From an uncultured Faecalicatena sp. (GTDB lineage Bacteria > Bacillota > Clostridia > Lachnospirales > Lachnospiraceae): a stretch of 35,914 nt of DNA. The notes under the pieces were generated by a model. It had not been told where the DNA came from, ran no database searches, and worked only from the letters and a program-made list of their open reading frames with translations. Shown one piece after another: positions 9,962 through 18,360 of this stretch; the stretch's first letter is position 1, and every line of letters begins with the position of its first letter. The position numbers and the translations under genes are program-made. The stretch spans positions 1-35,914 of the forward strand of contig CABTYO010000022.1 of the NCBI GenBank assembly GCA_902489075.1, in the 5' to 3' direction.

Positions 9962-9982
9962 TGCAGATGAGAGGAAAAGAAG

Positions 9983-11659
9983 ATGAGAAATTATTTTAAA
10001 AACATGAAGGTTGGCAGGAAGCTCATGGCGGCTTTCCTGGTAGTAATTGTTCTGTATATGCTGACAGTCCTTGTATCTGTATTAAATATCAATAATCTGT
10101 CAGATGAGATGAATAAGATGAGCGAAGGGCCTTTTGAGAATGTCGAGACAGCCCATGAGATCAGTGCCAACATACAAAGCGTGGGAAGAAATCTGTCTGT
10201 GCTTTCCACAACAGAGAATGTTGTGAACGAGGCAGAGTATCTGGAAGACGCGAAGGCCACTGCAAAGAAGGTGGAAGCAGGGCTTAAAGAACTGCAGACA
10301 GGGTATGTCAGCGGGGCCAGTGAGGTTGAAGGACTCTCAAAGGAGTTCACAAATTTAAAGTCTGTGAGAGATGAGGTATTCCGATATCTGGAGCAGAAGA
10401 ATAAGACCGCCGCATTTGATGCTTATTTTAATGATTATGAGCCACAGGCTGTGAAGGTCCGTTCACTTTTATCCGATGTCGTAGATGCATCTAAAGAGGA
10501 TGTGCAGGGAAGCCTGGATGATACACAGGCATTGAACAGACAGATTATTATGCTCATCTTCCTGCTTGCAGCGGCATGTATTATCTGCACAGTCATTCTG
10601 TGCATCGCAATTACCCGGAGTATCGTGACCCCGGTTAAAGAGGTGAAGAATGCGGCGAATCAGATTGCAAATGGGCAGCTGAACATAAATCTGGATTATG
10701 AATCGAAGAATGAATTCGGTAATCTGGCCGATGATATCCGCTCTACCGCACAGACATTGAGTGAATATGTTTCGGAGATTCAGAAAGGGCTGTTCGCTCT
10801 GGGCAGCGGGAAGCTGAATTATGAGAGTGCAGTGGAGTATAAGGGTGATTTCATCAGAGTCGGTGAATCCATGGAGATGATTGGAAAGATGCTTAAGTCT
10901 TCGATCCAGCAGATCAACAGCAGCGCCGAGCTGGTATCCGGCGGTGCCGAGCAGGTTTCCAACGGGGCACAGGTTCTGGCGCAGGGGGCTTCCGAGCAGG
11001 CAAGTTCTATCGAAGAGCTTGCGGCAAGTATCAATGAGATTGCAGAAAGCGTAAGTACGAATGCGGAGAATGCCGTAAAGTCCAGCGAATTTGCAGCGCA
11101 GGTGGGAGACCAGATCCTGGAGAACAATAATCAGATGCTCAAGCTAAAGGACAGTATCCGGCAGATTCAGGAGAATTCAAGGGAAATCACCGGGATCGTT
11201 AAGGAAATAGAGGATATTGCTTTCCAGACGAATATTCTGGCATTGAATGCGTCTGTGGAGGCTGCAAGGGCCGGGGAAGCAGGAAAAGGCTTCGGTGTTG
11301 TAGCTGGTGAGGTACGTCGGCTTGCATCCAAGACGACAAGTGCATCCAAGCTGACAGCACAGCTGATTGATAAGAATACGGAGGCGGTACGGGCAGGATT
11401 TGAGGCATCTGAGATGACTGCGCGTACACTGCAGAATTCTGTGGAGGGTGCAAAGACGGTCAATGAGATGGTCGGCAATATTTCTTCCCTGTCAGAGCAG
11501 CAGGCAGATGCGATCACCCAGATCAGAAAGAGCGTTGAACTGATCTCGGATATCGTACAGGGCAATTCCGCAACTTCAGAAGAGAGTGCAGCGGCCAGCG
11601 AAGAACTTTCGGCTCAGGCACAGATTTTGAAGGAACTGGTAGAGCAGTTTGAACTGTAA
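9983..11659 (+). CDS. Methyl-accepting chemotaxis protein (transmembrane receptor)
   Basis: This 558-residue receptor has the classical layout. TM1 spans about residues 15-35, an extracytoplasmic helical sensor of ~150 residues resembles a four-helix bundle, and TM2 spans about 188-211. A HAMP domain (about 212-264) precedes a long cytoplasmic helical hairpin whose tip lies near 408-450 (DIAFQTNILALNASVEAARAG). The tip is the contact site for CheA and CheW. The sensor has no recognisable ligand motif, so the signal cannot be predicted. No C-terminal CheR-binding pentapeptide is seen (it ends EQFEL). This is the only receptor in the window and may be the operon's dedicated input. Confidence 0.96.
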   Translation: MRNYFKNMKVGRKLMAAFLVVIVLYMLTVLVSVLNINNLSDEMNKMSEGPFENVETAHEISANIQSVGRNLSVLSTTENVVNEAEYLEDAKATAKKVEAGLKELQTGYVSGASEVEGLSKEFTNLKSVRDEVFRYLEQKNKTAAFDAYFNDYEPQAVKVRSLLSDVVDASKEDVQGSLDDTQALNRQIIMLIFLLAAACIICTVILCIAITRSIVTPVKEVKNAANQIANGQLNINLDYESKNEFGNLADDIRSTAQTLSEYVSEIQKGLFALGSGKLNYESAVEYKGDFIRVGESMEMIGKMLKSSIQQINSSAELVSGGAEQVSNGAQVLAQGASEQASSIEELAASINEIAESVSTNAENAVKSSEFAAQVGDQILENNNQMLKLKDSIRQIQENSREITGIVKEIEDIAFQTNILALNASVEAARAGEAGKGFGVVAGEVRRLASKTTSASKLTAQLIDKNTEAVRAGFEASEMTARTLQNSVEGAKTVNEMVGNISSLSEQQADAITQIRKSVELISDIVQGNSATSEESAAASEELSAQAQILKELVEQFEL

Positions 11660-11679
11660 GTCAGGAGAGAAGAATACAG

Positions 11680-12291
11680 ATGGAGAATTATATTGAGTTA
11701 GACAATACGGCAAAGGACATCTTAAAAGAACTGGGGAATATCGGGACCGGCAATGCGGTTGCCTCCCTGGCCCTGATGATGGAGAATCCTTTTGAAGTGG
11801 GGATTCCCAAAGTCCGCTTTGTAAAATACCAGGAGATTTTTGCAGAGCTGGATATCCAGGAACAGATACAGGCCGGAGTTTTGATTCAGGTATTTGGAGA
11901 GCTTAAGGGGATATTTTTATTTCTGATGGACGAGACATTTACACGGGCAGTCCTGGATGGCATGCTGGAAGTAAAAGAACGTGACCTGACTTCCTTAGAT
12001 GAGATGGAACAGTCTGTTTTAAGTGAGCTGGGCAATATCATGTGCGGGTCCTATGTCCGGGCACTGTCTCAGATGACAGGAATGGAGGCAGATGTTACGG
12101 TGCCGGATATGTGCATTGACATGGGTGGAGCGATTTTGGGGGTGCCGCTTGCAAGACATCTTCGGGTCAGCGATGATGTCCTGCTGATCGAGAATGTATT
12201 TCGCATGGGTGAGGCGGCGTTTGTCGGAAGGATCTTATTCTGGCCCGAGATTGGTTCCATGCAGGCCGTGCTGGAGAGGCTCAGGGAGTAG
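11680..12291 (+). CDS. cheC: CheC-type CheY-P phosphatase
   Basis: CheC dephosphorylates CheY-P and forms a complex with CheD that feeds back on receptor adaptation in Bacillus and Thermotoga. At 203 residues it is normal length. Both pseudo-symmetric active sites are visible: D13/E17/N20 (DILKELGN) and S112/E116/N119 (SVLSELGN). It is therefore probably an active two-site enzyme. It sits 20 nt after the receptor gene and 5 nt before cheD, the standard CheC-CheD order. Confidence 0.93.
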   Translation: MENYIELDNTAKDILKELGNIGTGNAVASLALMMENPFEVGIPKVRFVKYQEIFAELDIQEQIQAGVLIQVFGELKGIFLFLMDETFTRAVLDGMLEVKERDLTSLDEMEQSVLSELGNIMCGSYVRALSQMTGMEADVTVPDMCIDMGGAILGVPLARHLRVSDDVLLIENVFRMGEAAFVGRILFWPEIGSMQAVLERLRE

Positions 12292-12296
12292 GTTCT

Positions 12297-12773
12297 ATGG
12301 AGAAAATTATAGTGGGGATTGCCGAGGGAAAAACGGCCGGGCACGGCCAGGTACTGGTTTCTTATGCGCTGGGTTCCTGTGTCGGGGTGTGCCTGTATGA
12401 TGTGAAGAATAAGATTGCGGCAATGGCCCATATTATTTTACCGGATAAGCATTATTCAGTGAATCAGGAGAATCCATATAAGTTTGCGATAGAAGGCACA
12501 CAGGAACTTGTTCACCAGATATGCATAAAAGGCGCCCAGAAGAGATATCTGGTTGCCAAGATTGCCGGCGGCGCAAAGATGTTCAGTACAGCTGAGCAGA
12601 ACCTTAACATTGGAGAGCGGAATGTTAAGAATGTAAAGAAGGCACTAAAAGAAGAGGGGATACGGCTCGCTGCCGAGGATACCGGAGGCAGTTATGGCAG
12701 AACGATCACTTTTCGGTCAGAAGACGGAATACTGGAAGTAAGCACAGTAAGACATGCGGTCATATACCTTTAG
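12297..12773 (+). CDS. cheD: Chemoreceptor glutamine deamidase CheD
   Basis: CheD converts receptor glutamines to glutamates and is stimulated or sequestered by CheC. The 158-residue protein has the catalytic cysteine in ALGSCVGVCLYD (C28) and the histidine in AMAHIILP (H45). The third residue of the Thermotoga triad, a threonine six residues before the cysteine, is serine here (S22), a conservative change. The start ATG is 5 nt after the cheC stop. A 44-nt gap with its own GGAGG follows before the next gene. Confidence 0.94.
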   Translation: MEKIIVGIAEGKTAGHGQVLVSYALGSCVGVCLYDVKNKIAAMAHIILPDKHYSVNQENPYKFAIEGTQELVHQICIKGAQKRYLVAKIAGGAKMFSTAEQNLNIGERNVKNVKKALKEEGIRLAAEDTGGSYGRTITFRSEDGILEVSTVRHAVIYL

Positions 12774-12817
12774 AAAGGTTGGGGTTTCGTTGCGATACAA
12801 TAGATGGAGGGATTATC

Positions 12818-13768
12818 ATGGAAACAGAAAGTAAACAAATTGTAATGGCGGTCGACGACAGTCTGATGATCTGTCAGCAGATCCGGTCAGCGCTTGAGAA
12901 TACGCCATTTTTCCTGTGTGAAGCACATACGGGGGAAGAGGCATTGGATATGATCGAGCGGTACCAGCCGGATATTATTCTGCTGGATGTAGTCCTGCCG
13001 GATATTGACGGTTTTCGGCTTTTTGAAGAGCTGAAAAAGAAGGATCAGAATAATGTTTCCATCCTTTTCCTGACATCGAAAGATACAGATGATGATGTGG
13101 TCAAAGGGTTCGAGGTGGGAGCCTGTGACTATATTAAGAAGCCTTTTTCTAAAAGTGAACTCAAGTCCCGTGTGGTGACACATCTGCAGTTAAAGAAGCA
13201 GAAGGATGAATTAAGCCGCATGAATATGGAACTCATGTCCAATATGGACCGGCTCAATGAGCTTGCATTCCGGGATGGGCTGACAGGGCTCTATAACAGA
13301 AGATATGTTGTGGGGGATCTGCTGGACGACATCAAGGACACCAGGATAGAGGAAAAGAAAAATGTAGTGATCCTGGCTGATATCGATGATTTTAAACTGG
13401 TCAATGATACATATGGACATGAAGCAGGCGATATGGCATTAGTCTGCATTGCAAGTATCATGGAGGCGCACTGCAGAATGCACCGTGTTGTAAGGTGGGG
13501 CGGTGAAGAATTCCTGATTATTCTTTTCAACGTGACAGAGACAGAGGCGTTTGAGATCAGCGAGTCGATCCGCAGAGATGTAGAGCAGTTCAGGATTGCG
13601 AATAAAGAGGATGAATTTTCATGCTCTCTGACACTCGGGCTTCATGTATATGGGCAGCAGGAAGGCATTGAGGAGTGTATTGCGTGTGCAGATAAGGCAT
13701 TGTATTATGGAAAAAGGAACGGCAAGAACTGTAGTATATGGTATGAAAGCATAGAGCAGGCGGAGTGA
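12818..13768 (+). CDS. Response regulator with GGDEF domain (probable diguanylate cyclase)
   Basis: An N-terminal receiver (D13-D14, phosphoacceptor D57, K108) is joined by a helical linker to a GGDEF domain. It therefore probably makes cyclic di-GMP when phosphorylated. The active-site motif is GGEEF at 228-232, an active variant, and DIDDFKLVNDTYGHEAGD is intact. The product-inhibition I-site (RxxD, D six residues before the first G) is not present: the positions are C and H. The ATG at 12818 is chosen over an upstream in-frame codon at 12779 because GGAGGG lies 6-7 nt before it. It sits inside the che operon, 4 nt before cheA. Control by CheA is inferred from this position. Length is 316 residues. 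Confidence 0.92.
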   Translation: METESKQIVMAVDDSLMICQQIRSALENTPFFLCEAHTGEEALDMIERYQPDIILLDVVLPDIDGFRLFEELKKKDQNNVSILFLTSKDTDDDVVKGFEVGACDYIKKPFSKSELKSRVVTHLQLKKQKDELSRMNMELMSNMDRLNELAFRDGLTGLYNRRYVVGDLLDDIKDTRIEEKKNVVILADIDDFKLVNDTYGHEAGDMALVCIASIMEAHCRMHRVVRWGGEEFLIILFNVTETEAFEISESIRRDVEQFRIANKEDEFSCSLTLGLHVYGQQEGIEECIACADKALYYGKRNGKNCSIWYESIEQAE

Positions 13769-13772
13769 GAAG

Positions 13773-15827
13773 ATGGGATACTTTGACGCAGATGCACAGG
13801 AAATGTTGGAAGTGTATTTATTGGAAGCAAGACAGCTGACGGAACAGTTGAACAAGGTACTCCTGGATACAGAAAATAAAGACTCTTTTACAGAGGAAGA
13901 TATCCATAATGTTTTCCGGGTCATGCATACACTCAAAAGTTCTTCTGCGATGATGGGACTAAAGGATCTGTCGTCTCTGGCGCATAAGATGGAAGATCTG
14001 TTTTCTTATTTTCGGGAGCAGTTCGGCAGGATTGAAAAGGCAGAGCCTGAGATGTTTGACCTGCTTTATGGATTCTCGGACTTTATCGAAGATGAGATGG
14101 AACAGATGTCCGATGAAGAATATAAGCCGGGTGATATACAGGAGCTTGACAGGGCTGTAGATGAGTATCTGAGCAGGGTAAGCCGGGAGATGGAAGCCAG
14201 GGGCAGCGCAGAACCTTTGGAGGAGACAAGGGAAGCAGTCAGAGGGGCTGTGCCTTCTGAGATGATGAAAAAGCCGGGGACGATCGTCAGAGTCAGATTT
14301 GAGGAAGGGTGCAGGATGGAGCATCTCCGGGCATTTATGCTGATACGTCAGATCAAGGGGATGTGTTCGGATCTGGAGACTTATCCCGGAGATCTCGAAC
14401 ATGCGCAGGACCAGGCAGAGTATATCGGGGAATATGGGATTTATGTCCGATTCGAAAGTCTGCAGAAAGAAACTGTCCTTTCGGCTTTAAGCAGGGGTCT
14501 GTTTGTTGCCGGCTGTGAGGTGATACAGGATCAGCTCGCAGAGACGGATGTGGTATCTGTTGAGAAGACTGTATCTGAAGGGAAAGCGGCTCCTGATAAA
14601 AAAAGAGAACCAAAAGCAGCAGGTTCCTATGGAAGCCAGGAGACAGAGTTCTTAAATGTAAGAAGTGACCGTCTGGATAAGCTGCAGAATCTTGCAAGAG
14701 AGATGATCATCCAGCTCATGACACTGGAGATGCAGCTGGAAGAAAACGGAATGGAAGATATCAAAGAAGGGGCTGCCCATCAGATCAACCGTCTGATTGG
14801 GGATGTGGAACATACGGTCATGGAGATGCGCATGGTCCCGATTGAGAGGATTGTACCGAAGCTTCGGAGGATACTCAGAGATATCTGCCGGGATGAGAAC
14901 AAGGAAGTTGATTTTGAGGTGAACTGCGGGGATATCGAAGCAGATAAGAGTGTGGTGGAATATATTTCAGAGGCTCTTCTTCATCTGATCAGGAATGCGG
15001 TGGACCATGGGATTGAATCACCGCAGGAGAGGATTGCGGCAGGGAAAGATAAGAAAGGGAAGATCACCTTCTCTGTGGAAAGTACAGTGGGGGAGGTTCT
15101 GATCTACATTTCTGATGACGGAAGAGGACTGGACCGCAATAAGATTCTGGCAAGAGCCAGGGAGATGGGGATTCTGGCGAAGCCTCAGGAAGAGTATACG
15201 AGAACGGAGATCATGAGTCTGATTCTTCATCCGGGATTTACGACTAAGGATGAGGTGACAGAGTATTCCGGGCGCGGTGTCGGCCTGGATGTTGTGAAAA
15301 ATGTCCTGGAAAGTGCAGGAGGGAACCTGTATATTGACAGTGAAGCAGGGAAGGGAAGCACTTTCACCCTTATTGTCCCGCTTACTCTTGCAACGATGGA
15401 GTGTATTCGTTTCCGCGTGGGAGATTATCGGTTCTCCCTTCCTGCCAGATATGTATTCCGTTTTATGGATTATCGTGAGAACGAGAAGGGGATCAGGGAA
15501 CGCAATGGCCGCACGTACATTTTATATGAAGGCCGCATGGTGCCCCTGATTGACTTGAGAAAGTTCTATCAGATCGAAGGGACACTGCCGGAGGAAGCCA
15601 CGGTCATATACACAAGAGGGACGGAAAAAGAGGGCTGTATTCTGGTTGATTCACTGTATGAACAAAAGCGTATCGTTGTGAAGCAGCTGCCTGCACTTTT
15701 TGGAGTAGACTTCAGGCGCCGGACAGGTGTCAGCGGAATGAGCATCATGGGATCAGGAAATATCTGTACGGCACTGGATCTGGAGATTATGTTTGGGTTG
15801 TATGAAAGAGGCAATTTATGGAGATAG
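13773..15827 (+). CDS. cheA: Chemotaxis histidine kinase CheA
   Basis: CheA autophosphorylates in response to receptors and passes the phosphate to response regulators. The 684-residue protein has all five domains. P1 carries phosphorylatable H52 (MHTLKSSSAMMG). A P2-like regulator-binding region spans about 168-255 and a P3 dimerisation helix pair about 295-355. The P4 ATPase has IRNAVDHGIESP, DDGRGLD and GRGVGLDVV. P5 is the CheW-like C-terminal domain. All catalytic motifs are intact. The ATG lies 4 nt after the REC-GGDEF stop, and the 3' end overlaps cheW by 10 nt, so kinase and coupler are translationally linked. Confidence 0.97.
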   Translation: MGYFDADAQEMLEVYLLEARQLTEQLNKVLLDTENKDSFTEEDIHNVFRVMHTLKSSSAMMGLKDLSSLAHKMEDLFSYFREQFGRIEKAEPEMFDLLYGFSDFIEDEMEQMSDEEYKPGDIQELDRAVDEYLSRVSREMEARGSAEPLEETREAVRGAVPSEMMKKPGTIVRVRFEEGCRMEHLRAFMLIRQIKGMCSDLETYPGDLEHAQDQAEYIGEYGIYVRFESLQKETVLSALSRGLFVAGCEVIQDQLAETDVVSVEKTVSEGKAAPDKKREPKAAGSYGSQETEFLNVRSDRLDKLQNLAREMIIQLMTLEMQLEENGMEDIKEGAAHQINRLIGDVEHTVMEMRMVPIERIVPKLRRILRDICRDENKEVDFEVNCGDIEADKSVVEYISEALLHLIRNAVDHGIESPQERIAAGKDKKGKITFSVESTVGEVLIYISDDGRGLDRNKILARAREMGILAKPQEEYTRTEIMSLILHPGFTTKDEVTEYSGRGVGLDVVKNVLESAGGNLYIDSEAGKGSTFTLIVPLTLATMECIRFRVGDYRFSLPARYVFRFMDYRENEKGIRERNGRTYILYEGRMVPLIDLRKFYQIEGTLPEEATVIYTRGTEKEGCILVDSLYEQKRIVVKQLPALFGVDFRRRTGVSGMSIMGSGNICTALDLEIMFGLYERGNLWR

Positions 15828-16276
15828 AAGACAGTTATGATCTGCTTTGTGTGAAAGGAGTAGAGGGTAGTTTCGCATTCGAATTTGCAACGGTAAAGGA
15901 GATCTGTGCGGACCTGCAGATCTCGAAGATGCCGTGTCTGCCGCCATATTTTATCGGCGTATGCAATTATAAGGGCGAGATCGTACCTATCCTGGCTCCG
16001 GAAGGCTCTGAGGTAAAAGAGGAAAAGAGCGTCATTATTATTTTCGGCTATCAGGAATACCAGCTGGGAATTCTTTATTATGGGGAGCCATATATTCTGG
16101 AAGCAGAGTCCTGTGAGGCGATTCAGGAGCCGGAGAATGGGACAGAGAGTGAAGATGGTATCTGGGTAGAGAAAAAGCTGGTCCGGGCGGGAGACGAGAT
16201 CGTGACCGTGCTGGATATGGAAAAAATTATATTGAACCTGGCCAGATATTTCCGGGAGGAATATCTGGGGTATTGA
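15818..16276 (+). CDS. cheW: CheW-type coupling protein
   Basis: CheW links chemoreceptors to the P5 domain of CheA in signalling arrays. The 152-residue protein shows the expected blocks: MPCLPPYFIGVCNYKGEIVPIL in the first half, then a second sheet ending in GIWVEKKLVRAGDEIVTVLDMEKI. It is rather diverged from textbook CheW. It is the last gene of the operon, overlapping cheA by 10 nt and followed by a terminator shared with the opposing kdpE-like gene. Confidence 0.85.
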   Translation: MEIEDSYDLLCVKGVEGSFAFEFATVKEICADLQISKMPCLPPYFIGVCNYKGEIVPILAPEGSEVKEEKSVIIIFGYQEYQLGILYYGEPYILEAESCEAIQEPENGTESEDGIWVEKKLVRAGDEIVTVLDMEKIILNLARYFREEYLGY

Positions 16277-16288
16277 TTCAGAAAGCAG

Positions 16289-16333
16289 AAAGGCTGACAG
16301 GAGATAGAAATTATTTCCTGACAGCCTTTTGTT
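16289..16333 (+). terminator. Terminator at the end of the chemosensory operon
   Basis: A 14-bp stem with one A-A mismatch (16289-16302 with 16316-16329) closes a 13-nt loop and ends in TTTT. It sits between the convergent cheW and kdpE-like genes. The A-rich 5' flank gives only a broken T run on the other strand, so termination of the minus-strand operon is plausible but weaker. Confidence 0.85.
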
Positions 16334-16338
16334 GCTTC

Positions 16339-17052
16339 CTATCCCTCGAATTCATCTTCCTTCATACGGTAGCCCACCCCTACCTCTGTGAAAATATATC
16401 TGGGCTGTGCAGGATCCGTTTCCAGCTTCCTGCGGATGTTGGCCATATTGACCCTCAGAATCTTATTATCATCATCCGCATAAGGGCCCCAGACGTTGGA
16501 AAGGATGGAAGCATAAGTCATGACCTTGCCGGAATTCTGGGCAAGATAGGCCACGATTTTATATTCAATCGGGGTCAGGTGGATCTCTTCTTTGTCGATG
16601 GTAAGAAGCCGCCTGGAAAAGTCGAGTATCAGGCCGCCGCAGCGATAGGGACGGATATACAGTGTACTGTCTGTAAGCAGCCGGTTACTGTGGCGCAGGG
16701 AGGCACGGATCCGTGCAAGCAGCTCTGAGGTGCCGAAGGGCTTGGTAATATAATCATCGGCCCCCAGATCAAGTGCCGCTACCTTCTCTTTCTCGGCAGA
16801 TCGGGCCGAGATTACGATAATCGGTGTGCTGGTCCAGGTGCGCACCTCCCGGATGATCGAAAGTCCATCCATATCAGGCAGTCCCAGATCAAGAAGAATG
16901 ATGTCCGGACATTGGGAACGGATGAGGCTCTGTCCTTCCGCACCGGTGTCTGCACATAAGACTTTATAATCATGCTTTTTCAATACTTTTCCGACAAAGG
17001 TCTGTATATTCTTTTCATCTTCAATAATCAATACAGTAAATCTAGGCGTCAT
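16339..17052 (-). CDS. kdpE: KdpE-like OmpR-family response regulator
   Basis: This is a 237-residue DNA-binding regulator. The receiver domain has E11/D12, phosphoacceptor D55 (LLDLGLPDMDGL) and K104 (ITKPF). The C-terminal winged helix has LTPIEYKIVAYLAQNSGKVMTY and RVNMANIRRKLE, typical of the KdpE branch. The ATG at 17052 has AAGGAG 7 nt upstream. It overlaps the kinase gene by 11 nt, so the pair is translationally coupled. In other bacteria KdpE activates the kdpFABC potassium pump; no such genes are in the window, so the true target is not known. Confidence 0.88.
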   Translation of the reverse strand: MTPRFTVLIIEDEKNIQTFVGKVLKKHDYKVLCADTGAEGQSLIRSQCPDIILLDLGLPDMDGLSIIREVRTWTSTPIIVISARSAEKEKVAALDLGADDYITKPFGTSELLARIRASLRHSNRLLTDSTLYIRPYRCGGLILDFSRRLLTIDKEEIHLTPIEYKIVAYLAQNSGKVMTYASILSNVWGPYADDDNKILRVNMANIRRKLETDPAQPRYIFTEVGVGYRMKEDEFEG

Positions 17053-18115
17053 TTTCAGTCTCCTTTTCCTTTGGAAGTGTAAATGCAAACTCGGCCCCGT
17101 TTTCATGATTCAGGGCACGGATCGTGCCATTATGGGCGTTGATGATCGTCTTGCAGATGGAAAGCCCGATGCCGATCCCGCGATGGCTGTCAGTCTGCTG
17201 CACGTTATATTTTCCCTCGAATATATATGGCAGCTGCGTCTGATCCAGTCCCACTCCATAATCCCGGATTCTGAATACGACCTGGCTTTCTTCGTTCTCG
17301 ATAAGCAGCTCGATCGGTTTGGTGCTCTGGGAATGGAGAAAGGCATTTTCCATCAAATTGATCAGTACCTGTTCGATGAGTGTCGCGTCCATGGGAATCA
17401 TCAGGAAATCCTCCGGCATGCGGACTCTGACAGCAAGTTCAGGGTGACGTTTGCGTACACGTGTGATCGCTTCGCTTACGACCTCCTCCACTACCTCTAA
17501 AGATGTCTTTACTTTGCCCGAATCGTTCTGAATGCGCGTGACGGTGAGGAGGTTCTCCACCATGTTGAGCAGCCAGTGTGCATCTTCGTTGATATTGGCA
17601 ACCAGCTCCATCTGCTCTTCTGGTGTCAGGTTCTCATGGTCCTCAAGGTAAGAGGCGGAGGAACCGATAATACTGGTTAAAGGCGTTCTGAGATCATGGG
17701 AGATGGCCCGAAGCAGATTCGCCCGGATGCGTTCCTTTTCAGCTTCTGCAAGATTGCGCTCCCGCTCCTCCAAAATAGCTTTCTGCTTTTTGAGTCTGGT
17801 CGTTGTCGTGCTCGTAATCAGGCTGATAGCCAGCATTCCCACGAAAGTTACAGGATAACCTGCAATAGAAAAGTCCATCTTGTAGAAGGGATAGGTAAAA
17901 AATATGTTGACTGCCCCGACACAGAATAAAGAGGCAAAAATGCCATAGAGATATCCTTCGGTATTCAGTGCAATCAGGATCAGCGCGAGAATGTAAATCA
18001 ATGCAATATTGGCAGAGTTCTTATGCCCCAGATGGAAAAATAAAAAGGAAAGCCCGGTTGCCGACAAAAGGCATAACAGCGTGATTCCCAGATTTTTCAA
18101 CAGATGCTTTTTCAA
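17042..18115 (-). CDS. kdpD: Short KdpD-like sensor histidine kinase
   Basis: This membrane kinase of 357 residues corresponds only to the C-terminal half of KdpD. It has four membrane segments in the first ~110 residues (DUF4118-like), then a HisKA domain with H140 (ISHDLRTPLTS). The ATPase domain has NLMENAFLHS, RDYGVGLD and GIGIGLSICK. The ~390-residue KdpD/Usp cytoplasmic input module of full-length KdpD (about 890 residues) is absent. I chose the TTG at 18115 because GAGGTG lies 6 nt upstream; the GTG at 18124 sits inside that site. The ligand is unknown. Short KdpD forms like this are known in Firmicutes, so it need not be a truncation. Confidence 0.82.
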   Translation of the reverse strand: MKKHLLKNLGITLLCLLSATGLSFLFFHLGHKNSANIALIYILALILIALNTEGYLYGIFASLFCVGAVNIFFTYPFYKMDFSIAGYPVTFVGMLAISLITSTTTTRLKKQKAILEERERNLAEAEKERIRANLLRAISHDLRTPLTSIIGSSASYLEDHENLTPEEQMELVANINEDAHWLLNMVENLLTVTRIQNDSGKVKTSLEVVEEVVSEAITRVRKRHPELAVRVRMPEDFLMIPMDATLIEQVLINLMENAFLHSQSTKPIELLIENEESQVVFRIRDYGVGLDQTQLPYIFEGKYNVQQTDSHRGIGIGLSICKTIINAHNGTIRALNHENGAEFAFTLPKEKETENDA

Positions 18116-18220
18116 TGTAATCACCTCAGTTTTTCTTCATAACAAGCATAACATAAAAAGAGAAAAACTACATCCTTTTTTGATGTTTGTAAAAAGTAGA
18201 AAAAATAGTACCAATTCAGC

Positions 18221-18263
18221 TATAGCTTCTGCTTAGTGAGCAAGCTCCCACGCAGAAACTATA
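18221..18263. repeat. Nested inverted repeat between the kdpD-like gene and hppA
   Basis: TATAGCTTCTGC (18221-18232) pairs with GCAGAAACTATA (18252-18263) with one mismatch. Inside it, GTGAGC and GCTC-C-CAC form a second short stem around AA. The whole 43 bp can form a cruciform or RNA hairpin. No T run follows, so it is not a simple terminator. It lies upstream of the predicted hppA promoters. It could be an operator, a repeated palindrome, or part of a small RNA; I cannot tell which. Confidence 0.6.
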
Positions 18264-18309
18264 CAAATCTTTCCGCATGGCTAAATAGTTACAAAAAAAT
18301 ATGAATAAT

Positions 18310-18351
18310 TTGACAGAAGTTCTTGCAAAATGTCTAATTAGCCAGTATTAT
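18310..18351 (+). promoter_or_regulatory. Two overlapping sigma-A promoters for hppA
   Basis: TTGACA (18310-18315), 17 nt, TCTAAT (18333-18338) forms one candidate. TTGCAA (18323-18328), 17 nt, TATTAT (18346-18351) forms another. Either would give a leader of roughly 120-135 nt before the hppA ATG. Both have near-consensus elements and exact spacing. Confidence 0.6.
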
Positions 18352-18360
18352 GGATGATAA

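Noticed and set aside
18009..18236. 75-codon plus-strand frame at the 5' end of the KdpD-like gene
   Set aside because: It overlaps the kinase gene in antisense, runs into the spacer, and has no start signal.
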